Shown: positions 45,642-54,691, counted from the stretch's first letter. The stretch is 64,000 nucleotides of DNA from Lutibacter citreus (GCF_003260195.1 NZ_QEIH01000004.1:434001-498000); one strand, 5' to 3'. A program made the numbers and translations. Notes: a model not told the origin generated them from the letters alone.

Positions 45642-47295
45642 TTATATCTTTTTTTGAATTTTTAAAAATAATATAGCTTCCCAAAATAAGTACTAACGCT
45701 CCCATTCCAGTAACCAATAGTGTTGGATTCCCTTCAAGCATTGATATAATAACAATCAATAACCCTGTTGAAGCAACTCCAATTCCTATAACTCTTCCTC
45801 CTTTTTTATTTCCTCCTTCAGACTCTTTAGCATCTTGAGGTGCTTTTGAATCAACTATTTTTAAATAGCTAGCATATTGAGATGTATCTGATTTTCTTGT
45901 TCTTAAATAGACTTCAAAAATGAATAATAATAACATTGGAATTCCAACACCTGCCGTCATTTCCATTGCTCTGTTTAAACTATACTCGAACATTGATGGC
46001 ATTACAAACTTGAAAAATGAATTTATAACCAGCGAAACTATTGTTACTACTAGTACACTTTTACCTGTTTGGTATTTTGAAAATAATGCAACTAATGGCG
46101 GTAAGAACATAGCTCCACCCGTAATGGCCGCTAAACTCATAACTACCTCTACAATTCCACCCATATAAGGCACTAATAAGGCTACAACAATTGTAATTAA
46201 ACCTAATCCAATAGTTGCCATTCTACCAACCTTTACTAATTTATCTCCGCTAGTTTCAGGATAAAAATGTTTATAAACATCATTTGCCAAAACACCTGCA
46301 GAAATATTTAAGGTTGTATTTACGGAACTTGAAGTAGCGAAGATCATTCCTCCTAACATTAAGCCTAACATTCCTATTGGTAATACTTCTTTACACATTA
46401 AAAGGTATGCTCCTTCATCTGCTAACCCACCTAAATCTGGATTCAATACTTTATAAATCATTGGTGGTAACATCCAAATTAGCGGGCTAATTGTATACAA
46501 TCCACCAAATAACCAACCTACTTTTTTTGCATCTCTAGGAGTTGCAACACTTGTATAACGCTGTATGTAGGCCCAGTTTCCTGCAATAAAGAATAAATTA
46601 TACAACCCAAAAGTTACCATAAACTCCCAGGAATATTCGGTATTTGTAAAGTTAAAAAAGTTGTCTGGTGCTTTAGCTATAAAATTGTCAATCCCACCTA
46701 TTTTATCAAAAGACAATGGAACAACAATTAAAACTGCAGCGGTTAATACCACAAATTGCAACACATCGGTCACAATTACTGCCCATAAACCGCCAACGGC
46801 AGTATATATTAATATTAACACACCTAAAAACACTATACTTGCTGAAATTGGAATTCCTGTTGAAACCTCCACAATTTTAGCTACTGGATATAAAAATGCA
46901 CCAGTTGTAAATACAGATATCAGTAAAAATAAATAAGTGTATATTTTTTGAGTATTGTACCCTAATCTATCTGTAATAAATTCTGCAGCCGTTAAGGCTT
47001 TTGTTTTTTGCCATTTTGGAGCAATTACAAAACCGATTATTAAACCAGCAATACACATTGTCCATTGAATTGTTACTGCAACCCAACCGCTACTGTATGC
47101 TATTGATCCCCAAACCACAAAAGTTCCTGCTGAGAAAAAACTCATAAATAATGACAAACCACTCATCCACCAAGGTAATGCTCCACCTGCTGCGAAAAAC
47201 GATTTCATATTTTTCCCTGACTTTGCAAAACTCAATCCGCAAACAAATACTAACAGTGTAAAAATTAGTATAACCGCAATATCAATACTACTCAT
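45631..47295 (-). CDS. Sodium:solute symporter (SSS family)
   Basis: Start placed at the ATG at 47295 (MSSIDIAVILIF); a TTG seven codons earlier is less likely. 554 residues with about 13-14 transmembrane segments and the SSS signature (GGLWAVIVTDVLQFVVL). Family members import sugars, sialic acid, proline or other solutes with sodium. It is the only transporter in the window and the first gene of the 27-kb minus-strand operon, directly behind the LacI operator. It probably takes a mono- or disaccharide product across the inner membrane; the solute cannot be read from sequence. Confidence 0.93.
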   Translation of the reverse strand: MSSIDIAVILIFTLLVFVCGLSFAKSGKNMKSFFAAGGALPWWMSGLSLFMSFFSAGTFVVWGSIAYSSGWVAVTIQWTMCIAGLIIGFVIAPKWQKTKALTAAEFITDRLGYNTQKIYTYLFLLISVFTTGAFLYPVAKIVEVSTGIPISASIVFLGVLILIYTAVGGLWAVIVTDVLQFVVLTAAVLIVVPLSFDKIGGIDNFIAKAPDNFFNFTNTEYSWEFMVTFGLYNLFFIAGNWAYIQRYTSVATPRDAKKVGWLFGGLYTISPLIWMLPPMIYKVLNPDLGGLADEGAYLLMCKEVLPIGMLGLMLGGMIFATSSSVNTTLNISAGVLANDVYKHFYPETSGDKLVKVGRMATIGLGLITIVVALLVPYMGGIVEVVMSLAAITGGAMFLPPLVALFSKYQTGKSVLVVTIVSLVINSFFKFVMPSMFEYSLNRAMEMTAGVGIPMLLLFIFEVYLRTRKSDTSQYASYLKIVDSKAPQDAKESEGGNKKGGRVIGIGVASTGLLIVIISMLEGNPTLLVTGMGALVLILGSYIIFKNSKKDINVS

Positions 47296-47363
47296 AATTG
47301 TATATTTTTCTTTCAAGTAAATTTAATCATTAGGAATCTTCTATATATAATTTATTCAAAAAA

Positions 47364-47387
47364 CAACTATCGAAAACGTAATAGTTG
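47364..47387. promoter_or_regulatory. Second, degenerate operator candidate
   Basis: Inverted repeat CAACTAT ... ATAGTTG (7-bp arms, 10-bp spacer) whose spacer, CGAAAACGTA, resembles one half of the nearby palindrome (CGAGAACGT). It lies about 70-90 bp upstream of the symporter start and could be a weaker site for the same LacI-type protein or a site for another regulator. Confidence 0.35.
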
Positions 47388-47398
47388 GGGGTTTATTT

Positions 47399-47418
47399 TT
47401 TCGAGAACGTTCTCGAAA
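47399..47418. promoter_or_regulatory. Palindromic LacI-type operator at the divergent promoter
   Basis: Perfect 20-bp palindrome with core CGAGAACGTTCTCG and flanking TTT/AAA arms. It lies between the symporter operon and the lacI-type gene and covers the place where the -33 element of the lacI promoter should be. Same core as at 17319-17334. Autoregulation and control of the divergent operon are expected. Confidence 0.85.
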
Positions 47419-47433
47419 CTTGACATTTATTCA

Positions 47434-47441
47434 TACATTTG
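47434..47441 (+). promoter_or_regulatory. -7 element of the lacI-type gene
   Basis: TACATTTG matches TAnnTTTG, 20 bp before the ATG at 47462. The -33 region at normal spacing falls inside the palindrome, so a bound repressor would block it. Confidence 0.5.
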
Positions 47442-47461
47442 TTATTATCAATATCCTTTCA

Positions 47462-48478
47462 ATGAAATACATAACTATAAAAGACATTGCTAAAAAACTA
47501 AACACCTCTGTTTCAACAGTTTCAAGAGCATTTAACGATAAATCGGATATAAATGCTAAAACAAAAGAGGTTGTTTTAAAAACTGCCAAAGAAATGGGGT
47601 ACCGCCAAAATAGAATGGCGAAAAATTTAGTACAAAGAAGATCTTTTAATATTGGTATTGTAGTACCTGAATTTGTAAATAGTTTTTTTCCTGAAGTTAT
47701 TATGGGAGCTCAAGACGTTTTATTTGAAAAAGGATATCAAGTTCTAATAACACAATCTAACGAGTGCTATACTACTGAGTTAAAAAATGTACAATCGTTA
47801 GAAAATAGTATGGTTGATGGGTTATTAATTTCCTTATCTTCGGAGACTGCCAATATAGATTATTACCAAGATTTGGTGAATAGTGGATTTCCAATTATTT
47901 TTTTTAACAGAACTTACAAAGAGATAAAAGCATCTAAAGTGCTTTTTAACGATTATAAATGGGCAATGTTTGCTACTGAACATTTAATTAGACAAGGCTA
48001 CCGAAATATTTACCATTTTCAAGGAATTAAAACCCTTACTTTATCTAGAGAAAGAAGAAGAGGATTTATGGACGCTCATAAAAAGCATAAAATAACCGTA
48101 GAGCCACATCAAGTAATTACTTCTGGTTTTTTTATGGAAGATGGAGAAATTATTGCAAAAAAATTGATTAAAAACAATACCATTCCAGATGCCATATTTG
48201 CTGCAAACGATCAATTAGCAATTGGAGCTATGAATGTTTTCAAGAATAATGGATATAAAGTTCCAGAAGACATTGCCTTTATAGGCTTTTCAGAATCTAA
48301 AATGGGAAGTATTGTTGAACCTCCACTTTCCTCTGTAAAACAGCCTACTTTTGAAATTGGAAAGCAGGCTGCTAAATTACTATTAGATCAAATTGAAGCT
48401 GGAAATAACCATTCTCCGCAAACTGTAATGTTAGATGGTGAACTTCATATTAGAGAATCCTCTCAGAAAAAGATTTAA
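47462..48478 (+). CDS. LacI/GalR-family transcriptional regulator
   Basis: Start at 47462 (MKYITIKDIAKKLN); the 14 residues that could precede it are not part of the family. 338 residues: N-terminal helix-turn-helix TIKDIAKKLNTSVSTVSRAFND, hinge helix NRMAKNLVQRR, and a periplasmic-binding-protein-like sensor domain (FNIGIVVPEFVNSFFPEVI ... AIGAMNVFKNNGYKVPEDIAFIGF). It should bind the CGAGAACGTTCTCG palindrome and be released by a sugar from the locus. The last 202 bp of the conserved coding sequence are repeated exactly at 53243-53444. Confidence 0.95.
   Translation: MKYITIKDIAKKLNTSVSTVSRAFNDKSDINAKTKEVVLKTAKEMGYRQNRMAKNLVQRRSFNIGIVVPEFVNSFFPEVIMGAQDVLFEKGYQVLITQSNECYTTELKNVQSLENSMVDGLLISLSSETANIDYYQDLVNSGFPIIFFNRTYKEIKASKVLFNDYKWAMFATEHLIRQGYRNIYHFQGIKTLTLSRERRRGFMDAHKKHKITVEPHQVITSGFFMEDGEIIAKKLIKNNTIPDAIFAANDQLAIGAMNVFKNNGYKVPEDIAFIGFSESKMGSIVEPPLSSVKQPTFEIGKQAAKLLLDQIEAGNNHSPQTVMLDGELHIRESSQKKI
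48267..48468 (+). repeat. Left copy of 202-bp perfect direct repeat (lacI 3' end)
   Basis: Bases 48267-48468, ending ten bases before the end of the lacI-type gene, are identical by eye to 53243-53444, in the same orientation 4976 bp away. They enclose the TIM-barrel gene, GH3 and AraC genes. Confidence 0.95.
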
Positions 48479-48549
48479 TAACCTAATACTTAAATCATAT
48501 ATATTTTGGAGACATTGTTGCTTTATTAATAAGTTTAAATAATCAAATC

Positions 48550-49737
48550 TTATTCTTTTTTAACATAATTATCAGGAAAGCCATTAAAAGCACGAGCAAA
48601 AACAGCAATGTTTTTTTCATCGTTTTTATACTGATCAACCGGTTTAGACAAGTAGTAATTAATTGGTTTCATTATGTTTCCAATTACAGGTTTTGTAAAC
48701 CCATACAGTCCTACTCCCGTTTTTTTTGCATGTGAAACAACTTCCAAAGGATCTTGCTGATTCCAGGAAGCCAAGCAGGTCATTATTTTGGCATGATCAC
48801 CAATTAGACTTCTAGTCGATTCAGTTCGGGAAACATCTCCTGCCTCATTCATTATCCAATCAACTTCTTGTAATACTTTTGTCCCAACATATTCTTTGCT
48901 TCTCAATTCATTGGCAGACAACCAAATAAGGCAGCTAGGTTTTGTGCTTTTAGCAGCATCCCTAATTCTTCCCCAAGCCCTATCAATTGACTTTTTTCTG
49001 AATTCAATTTCAAGAGGTAAATTCATTTTATGTTTTCCAGGGAAACCCTCACCCATTAATTCTTTGTACATTATTTGTTCGCAAGGCAACCATCTTAAGG
49101 CAGGAAGTGGATCGTGACCGCCTCCGGGATTGTACAACCAATCGATCATAAAACCATCCATGTCTGTTTTAATTATGGCATCTTTAATTGACGCACACAA
49201 ATAATCAAGGTATTCTGTTGTAAACGGTATTTGTATACCCCAGGTTTGGTAGCATTGATCAGGATGGAGTTCCTCCCAACGATTATTCGCCCCAATACAA
49301 AAATATCCGAACACTTTCATGTCATTTTTTCGTCCAAGCTTAACCATTTCTGTTAAAAAATCGTATTTAAGCCCAGGTTGTTCAGGTACAACACCATTCT
49401 TATACCAAGCGTAACCATTGCTCGAAACCGCAAACGTTTGTATGGTATTACATCCAAGATCTTTATACCACTTAACATGCTCTTCAGGGTTAGCATCGGC
49501 CCATAATCCAGGTATGGCAAAACCATGTGCTCCGTCACCTTTGAAATTCCAATTATAATCAATACAATATGCTTTTATTATATCATTGTTATTTTCACTG
49601 TTTGAAGAACTAAATGTAAGAGTTGGTAAATCATTTCTATTGTCCTTTTTCTTATTTGAACAACTACTGGTAAAAGTTAGTACAATCATAATAATAACCC
49701 CCCATTTTACTTTTATTCTAACTTTTTGTCTTTCCAT
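48550..49737 (-). CDS. TIM-barrel glycosidase-like lipoprotein of unknown family
   Basis: 395 residues, lipobox TSSC (Cys26). After a short spacer, segments typical of a (beta/alpha)8 barrel follow: WYKDLGCNTIQTFAVS, MKVFGYFCIGAN, MDGFMIDWLYNPGG (a candidate catalytic Asp), SCLIWLSANE, VDWIMNEAGD and VGLYGFTKP. This looks like a putative glycoside hydrolase of the GHL/alpha-fucosidase-like barrel group, but I cannot place it in a numbered family. Its base composition rises locally to 55% GC in one 60-base line, well above the surroundings. Downstream partner of GH3 (58 bp) inside the module bounded by the lacI-end repeats. Confidence 0.75.
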   Translation of the reverse strand: MERQKVRIKVKWGVIIMIVLTFTSSCSNKKKDNRNDLPTLTFSSSNSENNNDIIKAYCIDYNWNFKGDGAHGFAIPGLWADANPEEHVKWYKDLGCNTIQTFAVSSNGYAWYKNGVVPEQPGLKYDFLTEMVKLGRKNDMKVFGYFCIGANNRWEELHPDQCYQTWGIQIPFTTEYLDYLCASIKDAIIKTDMDGFMIDWLYNPGGGHDPLPALRWLPCEQIMYKELMGEGFPGKHKMNLPLEIEFRKKSIDRAWGRIRDAAKSTKPSCLIWLSANELRSKEYVGTKVLQEVDWIMNEAGDVSRTESTRSLIGDHAKIMTCLASWNQQDPLEVVSHAKKTGVGLYGFTKPVIGNIMKPINYYLSKPVDQYKNDEKNIAVFARAFNGFPDNYVKKE

Positions 49738-49795
49738 TTTATTTTTATAATATTAAGTATTTTTAACCTAATGTTTAAGTTTTATATAACTTTCC

Positions 49796-52150
49796 TTATT
49801 CCTCAATTCTGTTTTCTGAAAATAGAACACTACGTTGATTAAAAACTGTTTTTTCTCCTTTAATATTTACTTCTCCGCTTAGACGAATGTCAAGACTTGA
49901 TGCTCCAACTTTAAACTCATAAACACCTGGATCAATTTCCCATTTTCCCTGATTATAATAAGCTAGTTGTTCGGGAGAAACGGAAATAGTTACTTTTTTA
50001 TTCTGTCCCTTTAGTATATTAGTTTTAATAAAACCTTTTAGTTCAATTGGCTCTAAACCTTTATTTTCTTTTGGTGGTGACACATACAATTGTGCAATTT
50101 CTGAGCCTTCAAAATCACCCGTATTTGAAATTTCAAACGAGATTTCAATTCTTTTATCTTGAATATTAGCCTCTTTCGGCATTGTTAAATTATTATAGTC
50201 AAATGTTGTAAAGCTTAACCCATAGCCAAAAGGATACATTGGCATATCATTCGCTTCGTAGCCTTGACTGTAAACAATTGGAGCTTGCTGATTGTTTCTG
50301 GGGTAAGTGACAGTTAGTTTTCCTGAAGGAATTTCATTACCTAATAAAATATCTGCAACTGCATTCCCTCCTTCTTCTCCCGGGAACCAAGCCTGTAGAA
50401 TGGCGTGACACCCTTCTTCTATATCTGTAATTATTTGAGGTCGCCCTCCAAAAATAACAAGAATAACTGGTTTACCTGTTTCAATTAATTTTTTGACAAA
50501 TGCTTCTTGTTCACCAGGTAGTCTAATATCCTTTCTGTCACGGTTTTCTCCAACTAAATACAACTGTTCTCCCATTGCCGCAATAATTATATCGCTATCC
50601 TTTGCTATTTTTATAGCCTCAGAGCTATTGGGTGCAAGTCTATTTTTAGCACTAATGTATTTTACATTTTTGGAGCGTTCATCTCCAATATCACTAAGCT
50701 CATCAATTTCATCACGTAATGATTTTGTCCAATCACAGCCTCTTTCATAGGTTAGCTTAACATCTTTTGAAAGTTTTGTCTTTAGTCCATCGTATAAGGT
50801 TATCAACTTAGGGCTTTCCTTATCTATAGGATACTCCCACCAATATGCGGCTAATGATTGATAAGAATAATCACCTAACAAAGATTCTACAGCATCAGCA
50901 TTTGGCCCAACTAAAGCTATTTTTTTAACTTCTTTACTTATAGGTAAAACACCATTATTTTTTAGTAACACAATAGATTCTGTAGCTGCTTTATGTGCTC
51001 TAACCCTGTTTTCAGGTGGGTCTAGATTAATTGGCTCATCTAAATTAAGTTCTTCATAATCCAATAAACCCAAACGATCTTTTAATACCAAAACGCGCTT
51101 CACTGCAATATTAAGGTCTTCCTGGGTTAAACTTCCTTCTGCAAGTGCTTCTTTAAAATAAGGAAAACTCATTCCGAAAGGCAACTCTACATCACAACCT
51201 GCCTTTAAACTTTTTATCCCTGCTTCTTTTTCTGAAGAGGCAAATTTATACTTAGACCAAACTTGTTGTACAGACCAAAAATCAGAAACAACCATTCCTT
51301 CAAACCCGTATTTATCTCTTAGAATATCAGTTAGCAACATCTTATTAGCAGTACAAGGAACACCATTAATAGCATGATAACCAGCCATTACACTTTGAGC
51401 GTTCCCAAAACGAACTGTAGCTTCATGAGGAAGTAATACCTCTTCATGCAATGTTTTTTCATTGTCTGTTCCGCCTCCATATCCAGCAAAATGTTTAATA
51501 GTAGCAGCAACTCCTGTTTTTAAATTATCTCCTTGTAACCCCTCCACAAAGGCTAATCCCATTGTAGCTGTTAAATAAGGTTCTTCTCCAAAGCTTTCTT
51601 CAATTCTTCCCCAATGCGAGTTTCTACAAATATCCAGCATAGGAGATAATACCTGCGTCGCTCCAACTTTTCGCATTAACTTTGCAGACATGGCTGTATT
51701 TTCTTTTAAAAGTTTAGTATTCCAAGTACATCCCATCCCTATCTGTTGTGGCAATGTTGTTGCCCCTTTCGCTGAAAAACCACAAATAGCTTCATCACTA
51801 AATAATGCTGGAATTCCACTTGGTGTTTCATTTAATAGATACAATTGAATTTCATTAACTACTTTTCTAATTTCAATCGGGTTTAAATCAGTTGAGCCAG
51901 CAAATTGCCCAAAATGACCAATACCGTTTGGTATCTTCTTCCTACATGAATCTAATGACAATTCTCTACCATCTAACAAATCTTTAAGCCAAATTCCTTG
52001 TAATTGGGCTATTTTCTCTTCATCTGACATATTCAATAGAATAGCACTTATCCGATCTTTATTATAAGTAAGTTGAGTATCCTTTATTTTAGAGTTGCAA
52101 GAGAATAAAACAATACCCAATAAAGACCAAACAATATTTTTTAATTTCAT
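49796..52150 (-). CDS. GH3 beta-glycosidase lipoprotein
   Basis: 784 residues, lipobox VLFSC (Cys18). GH3 barrel with KHFAGYGGGTDN and the nucleophile segment GMVVSDFWS (Asp290), alpha/beta sandwich domain with FPGEEGGNAVADILLGNEIPSGKLTVTYP, and C-terminal fibronectin-like domain. It is of a different GH3 subgroup from the enzyme at 9708 (YGGGTDNEKTLHE, VMAGYHAING). Likely beta-glucosidase or beta-xylosidase type activity. Transcribed divergently from the AraC gene at 52308, which probably controls it. Confidence 0.93.
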   Translation of the reverse strand: MKLKNIVWSLLGIVLFSCNSKIKDTQLTYNKDRISAILLNMSDEEKIAQLQGIWLKDLLDGRELSLDSCRKKIPNGIGHFGQFAGSTDLNPIEIRKVVNEIQLYLLNETPSGIPALFSDEAICGFSAKGATTLPQQIGMGCTWNTKLLKENTAMSAKLMRKVGATQVLSPMLDICRNSHWGRIEESFGEEPYLTATMGLAFVEGLQGDNLKTGVAATIKHFAGYGGGTDNEKTLHEEVLLPHEATVRFGNAQSVMAGYHAINGVPCTANKMLLTDILRDKYGFEGMVVSDFWSVQQVWSKYKFASSEKEAGIKSLKAGCDVELPFGMSFPYFKEALAEGSLTQEDLNIAVKRVLVLKDRLGLLDYEELNLDEPINLDPPENRVRAHKAATESIVLLKNNGVLPISKEVKKIALVGPNADAVESLLGDYSYQSLAAYWWEYPIDKESPKLITLYDGLKTKLSKDVKLTYERGCDWTKSLRDEIDELSDIGDERSKNVKYISAKNRLAPNSSEAIKIAKDSDIIIAAMGEQLYLVGENRDRKDIRLPGEQEAFVKKLIETGKPVILVIFGGRPQIITDIEEGCHAILQAWFPGEEGGNAVADILLGNEIPSGKLTVTYPRNNQQAPIVYSQGYEANDMPMYPFGYGLSFTTFDYNNLTMPKEANIQDKRIEISFEISNTGDFEGSEIAQLYVSPPKENKGLEPIELKGFIKTNILKGQNKKVTISVSPEQLAYYNQGKWEIDPGVYEFKVGASSLDIRLSGEVNIKGEKTVFNQRSVLFSENRIEE

Positions 52151-52307
52151 ATAATGTATATTTAGTTATTCCAATTTCAGAGGCTATTAACTATGTTAAC
52201 CTTATTTAGAACTACACAAAATAAGCTATATTTTATAGTTTAAAATTGAATATTTCTATCATATATTTGTATATTTCTAACCTTTAATTTGTTTAAATCA
52301 TAATTTA

Positions 52308-53186
52308 ATGACAGATATATTCACTAAACCATTATTTGAAGCTCTCCCAAATAAAACAGGGGCATTCTCCACTAAAAGACTAGTTTGCACTTATTTAGAA
52401 TATCCATATCATTATCACCCTGAATACGAACTAACTTATATTATTAAAGGAAAAGGAAAAAGATTTACAGGAAACAATATTGAGGAATTTGAAGCCAACG
52501 ATTTTGTATTAATGGGGCGTAATTTACCGCATGTTTGGAAAAGTGATATAGAATATTATGACAACCCTAACCTTCTAACAGATTGTATTGTAATTCAATT
52601 CTCTAAAGATAGTTTGGGTAAAGATTTTTTTGAATTAAATGAACTTAAAAACATTAAAGACCTTTTAAACAATTCTAAGTACGGAATCAAATTTAGTAAA
52701 AAAATCAAAGCTAAACTTTTACCAAAAATGAAGAAAATAGTTAGTTTAAGTGGAGCAAAAAAGATTACATCTTTTATTGATATATTGGATGAATGCTCCA
52801 AGGATAAAGATATTGTATTACTTTCTAAAAAACTAATATACATTAACCCTGGAGGCAAAGACAGTCAGCGTTTCAGTAAAATATTCAACTATATTATTGA
52901 AAATTTACATCGTGAAATTACAGTAAATGAAGTTTCTACTTTGGTCGGTTTGGCAGATAATTCTTTTTCTAGGTATTTTAAAAAGCATACAAATGAATCA
53001 TTCGTTAAATTTGTAAATAAGTTGCGAATTGAAGCAAGTTGTTCCTTAATAAAGTCTGGCGAAAAAAATTTCACTCAAATATGTTTTGAAGTAGGTTTTG
53101 GGAGTTTATCTTATTTTAACAGACAGTTTAAACAATATAAAAAAACAACGCCTTCTGAATATATGAGGACATTTCATAATTTTTAA
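52308..53186 (+). CDS. AraC-family transcriptional regulator
   Basis: 292 residues: an N-terminal cupin-type sensing domain (YPYHYHPEYELTYIIKGKGK, then NDFVLMGRNLPHVW) and a C-terminal double helix-turn-helix of AraC type (ITVNEVSTLVGLADNSFSRYFKKH, FTQICFEVGFGSLSYFNRQFKQ). Such proteins usually activate genes when a sugar is bound. It is divergent from the GH3 gene with 157 bp between, so it likely regulates GH3 and the barrel gene. It belongs to the repeat-bounded module, which would therefore carry its own regulator. Confidence 0.93.
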   Translation: MTDIFTKPLFEALPNKTGAFSTKRLVCTYLEYPYHYHPEYELTYIIKGKGKRFTGNNIEEFEANDFVLMGRNLPHVWKSDIEYYDNPNLLTDCIVIQFSKDSLGKDFFELNELKNIKDLLNNSKYGIKFSKKIKAKLLPKMKKIVSLSGAKKITSFIDILDECSKDKDIVLLSKKLIYINPGGKDSQRFSKIFNYIIENLHREITVNEVSTLVGLADNSFSRYFKKHTNESFVKFVNKLRIEASCSLIKSGEKNFTQICFEVGFGSLSYFNRQFKQYKKTTPSEYMRTFHNF

Positions 53187-53202
53187 AAAAAAGTATAATG
53201 GG

Positions 53203-53469
53203 GTGAATTATTTTGCTATTTCATATAATTTATTAGCAAAAAAAGACATTGCCTTTATAGGCTTTTCAGAATCTAAAATGGGAAGTATTGTTGAACCTCC
53301 ACTTTCCTCTGTAAAACAGCCTACTTTTGAAATTGGAAAGCAGGCTGCTAAATTACTATTAGATCAAATTGAAGCTGGAAATAACCATTCTCCGCAAACT
53401 GTAATGTTAGATGGTGAACTTCATATTAGAGAATCCTCTCAGAATAATAAAACATCAAATAAACTTTAA
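53203..53469 (+). pseudogene. Duplicated 3' fragment of the lacI-type gene
   Basis: An open frame whose residues from about 15 on (DIAFIGFSESKMGSIVE to LHIRESSQ) repeat the C-terminus of the regulator at 47462-48478, followed by a different tail (NNKTSNKL). It has no DNA-binding domain and the lead-in sequence is unrelated, so it is a gene fragment. The different tail may be the ancestral end of the regulator gene, preserved when the module entered. Confidence 0.9.
53243..53444 (+). repeat. Right copy of 202-bp perfect direct repeat (lacI 3' end)
   Basis: Identical by eye to 48267-48468. The first mismatches on both sides are immediate (g versus a before, a versus t after), giving sharp ends that mark a recombination junction. 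Confidence 0.95.
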
Positions 53470-53472
53470 TCT

Positions 53473-54666
53473 TTAAAAGATAGTATATCCTAATAAGAAA
53501 GAAAAATTACTGTAATCTAAAGTGTTCTGTCCTTTCTTCCATAAAAGATTTGATGCAACTCCATATCTAACCTCGGCTGAAAACTTATTCTTATATTTAT
53601 AACCTATTCCAAGAACAGAATGAACTACATGTTCAAAATCATAGGTAATATTTTTGAACTTTAAATTTGAATCACCAACAATATCAAATACATATAAATA
53701 ATTTAAAAATAATTTAGATTTCTCATTTAATTGCATATAGTGCCTAACTCCAAAGGAAAATTCAACTGAGGAATAGTCAACTTCTGCTTTGTGATAAGTA
53801 ACAAGATTTTCATAACCACCAATTAGTTCTTTAATATCTTTTTCAGCTTTAAAACTTTGAACCAATGGCTCAAACAACAGACTCCATTTCCCCTTGTTAA
53901 ATGGAAATATAAATTCAAGCTCCGCTCCAAGTTTATAAGATAAATCCGCATCTAATGTTTGTCCTTTAAATTTTAACGTATTCTTTTTTATACCTATTTT
54001 AGGCGTAAAATTAAACGCTCCAGCCTTTTTGGATTTAACATATCTTGGATTTTTACACTTATTATAATCATCAAAAAAATTTATTAGACTTTTATTATAT
54101 TGTAAATTTTCAACTTTTGCTAATGATATTTTAGAACATTTTAAATTTAATAAAAGTTGTTGTTTATATTCATAATTATGCGCAAGCATTTCAACATCAT
54201 CTACTGTTGAATTATAAATTTTATGCACTAATTGTTCTATACTTCTACTAGGTATTTTATAAAAAAACCTTATTAAGTTATTATTCTCATAATAATACAA
54301 ATTAGCATCTCCTTCAACTAATACTTTTAAAAATAAGGTGTCTTTTTCAAACTTAACATTTCTTGATGTATCTAAATCATCAATATTATAAACAGTTTTA
54401 TCAATGTTTACCTCTGCACTAATATATTTTAGTTCATCACTTAAACCAAATTCTTTAATATTTTTAACATTTCCTATTTGCTCTTCTCCATCCAAGGATT
54501 TTTTATAAATGAACTCTTTAGGAATATTAAAAAAGTCTACATTTTTAATATAGCATTCAATTGTTTCATTTGAATCAGTAATAATGTATCCTTTTTGAAA
54601 TGTAACTTGGGAAAATCCATTAAATAAAGTAAATACCAAAACGGTAAGGGTAATAATCTTTTTCAT
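53473..54666 (-). CDS. Outer-membrane beta-barrel-like protein of unknown function
   Basis: 397 residues, signal peptide ending FNGFSQ. The first half (about 20-170) has short repeated strands of unknown type (YIITDSNETIECYIKNV, NVKNIKEFGLSD); the second half has the alternating pattern and aromatic ends of a small outer-membrane barrel (FNFTPKIGIKK, KWSLLFEPLVQSF, VEFSFGVRHYMQL, NFSFLLGYTIF with a terminal Phe). This matches a kind of flavobacterial protein with no assigned role. It has its own promoter-like element and is not clearly part of the GH28 unit. Confidence 0.7.
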   Translation of the reverse strand: MKKIITLTVLVFTLFNGFSQVTFQKGYIITDSNETIECYIKNVDFFNIPKEFIYKKSLDGEEQIGNVKNIKEFGLSDELKYISAEVNIDKTVYNIDDLDTSRNVKFEKDTLFLKVLVEGDANLYYYENNNLIRFFYKIPSRSIEQLVHKIYNSTVDDVEMLAHNYEYKQQLLLNLKCSKISLAKVENLQYNKSLINFFDDYNKCKNPRYVKSKKAGAFNFTPKIGIKKNTLKFKGQTLDADLSYKLGAELEFIFPFNKGKWSLLFEPLVQSFKAEKDIKELIGGYENLVTYHKAEVDYSSVEFSFGVRHYMQLNEKSKLFLNYLYVFDIVGDSNLKFKNITYDFEHVVHSVLGIGYKYKNKFSAEVRYGVASNLLWKKGQNTLDYSNFSFLLGYTIF

Positions 54667-54683
54667 AGTGTTTTTTGTTTACA

Positions 54684-54691
54684 CAAAAATA
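54684..54691 (-). promoter_or_regulatory. -7 element for the beta-barrel protein gene
   Basis: The minus strand reads TATTTTTG (TAnnTTTG) 17 bp before the start codon at 54666. This supports separate transcription from the GH28 gene, which ends at 54716. Confidence 0.4.
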
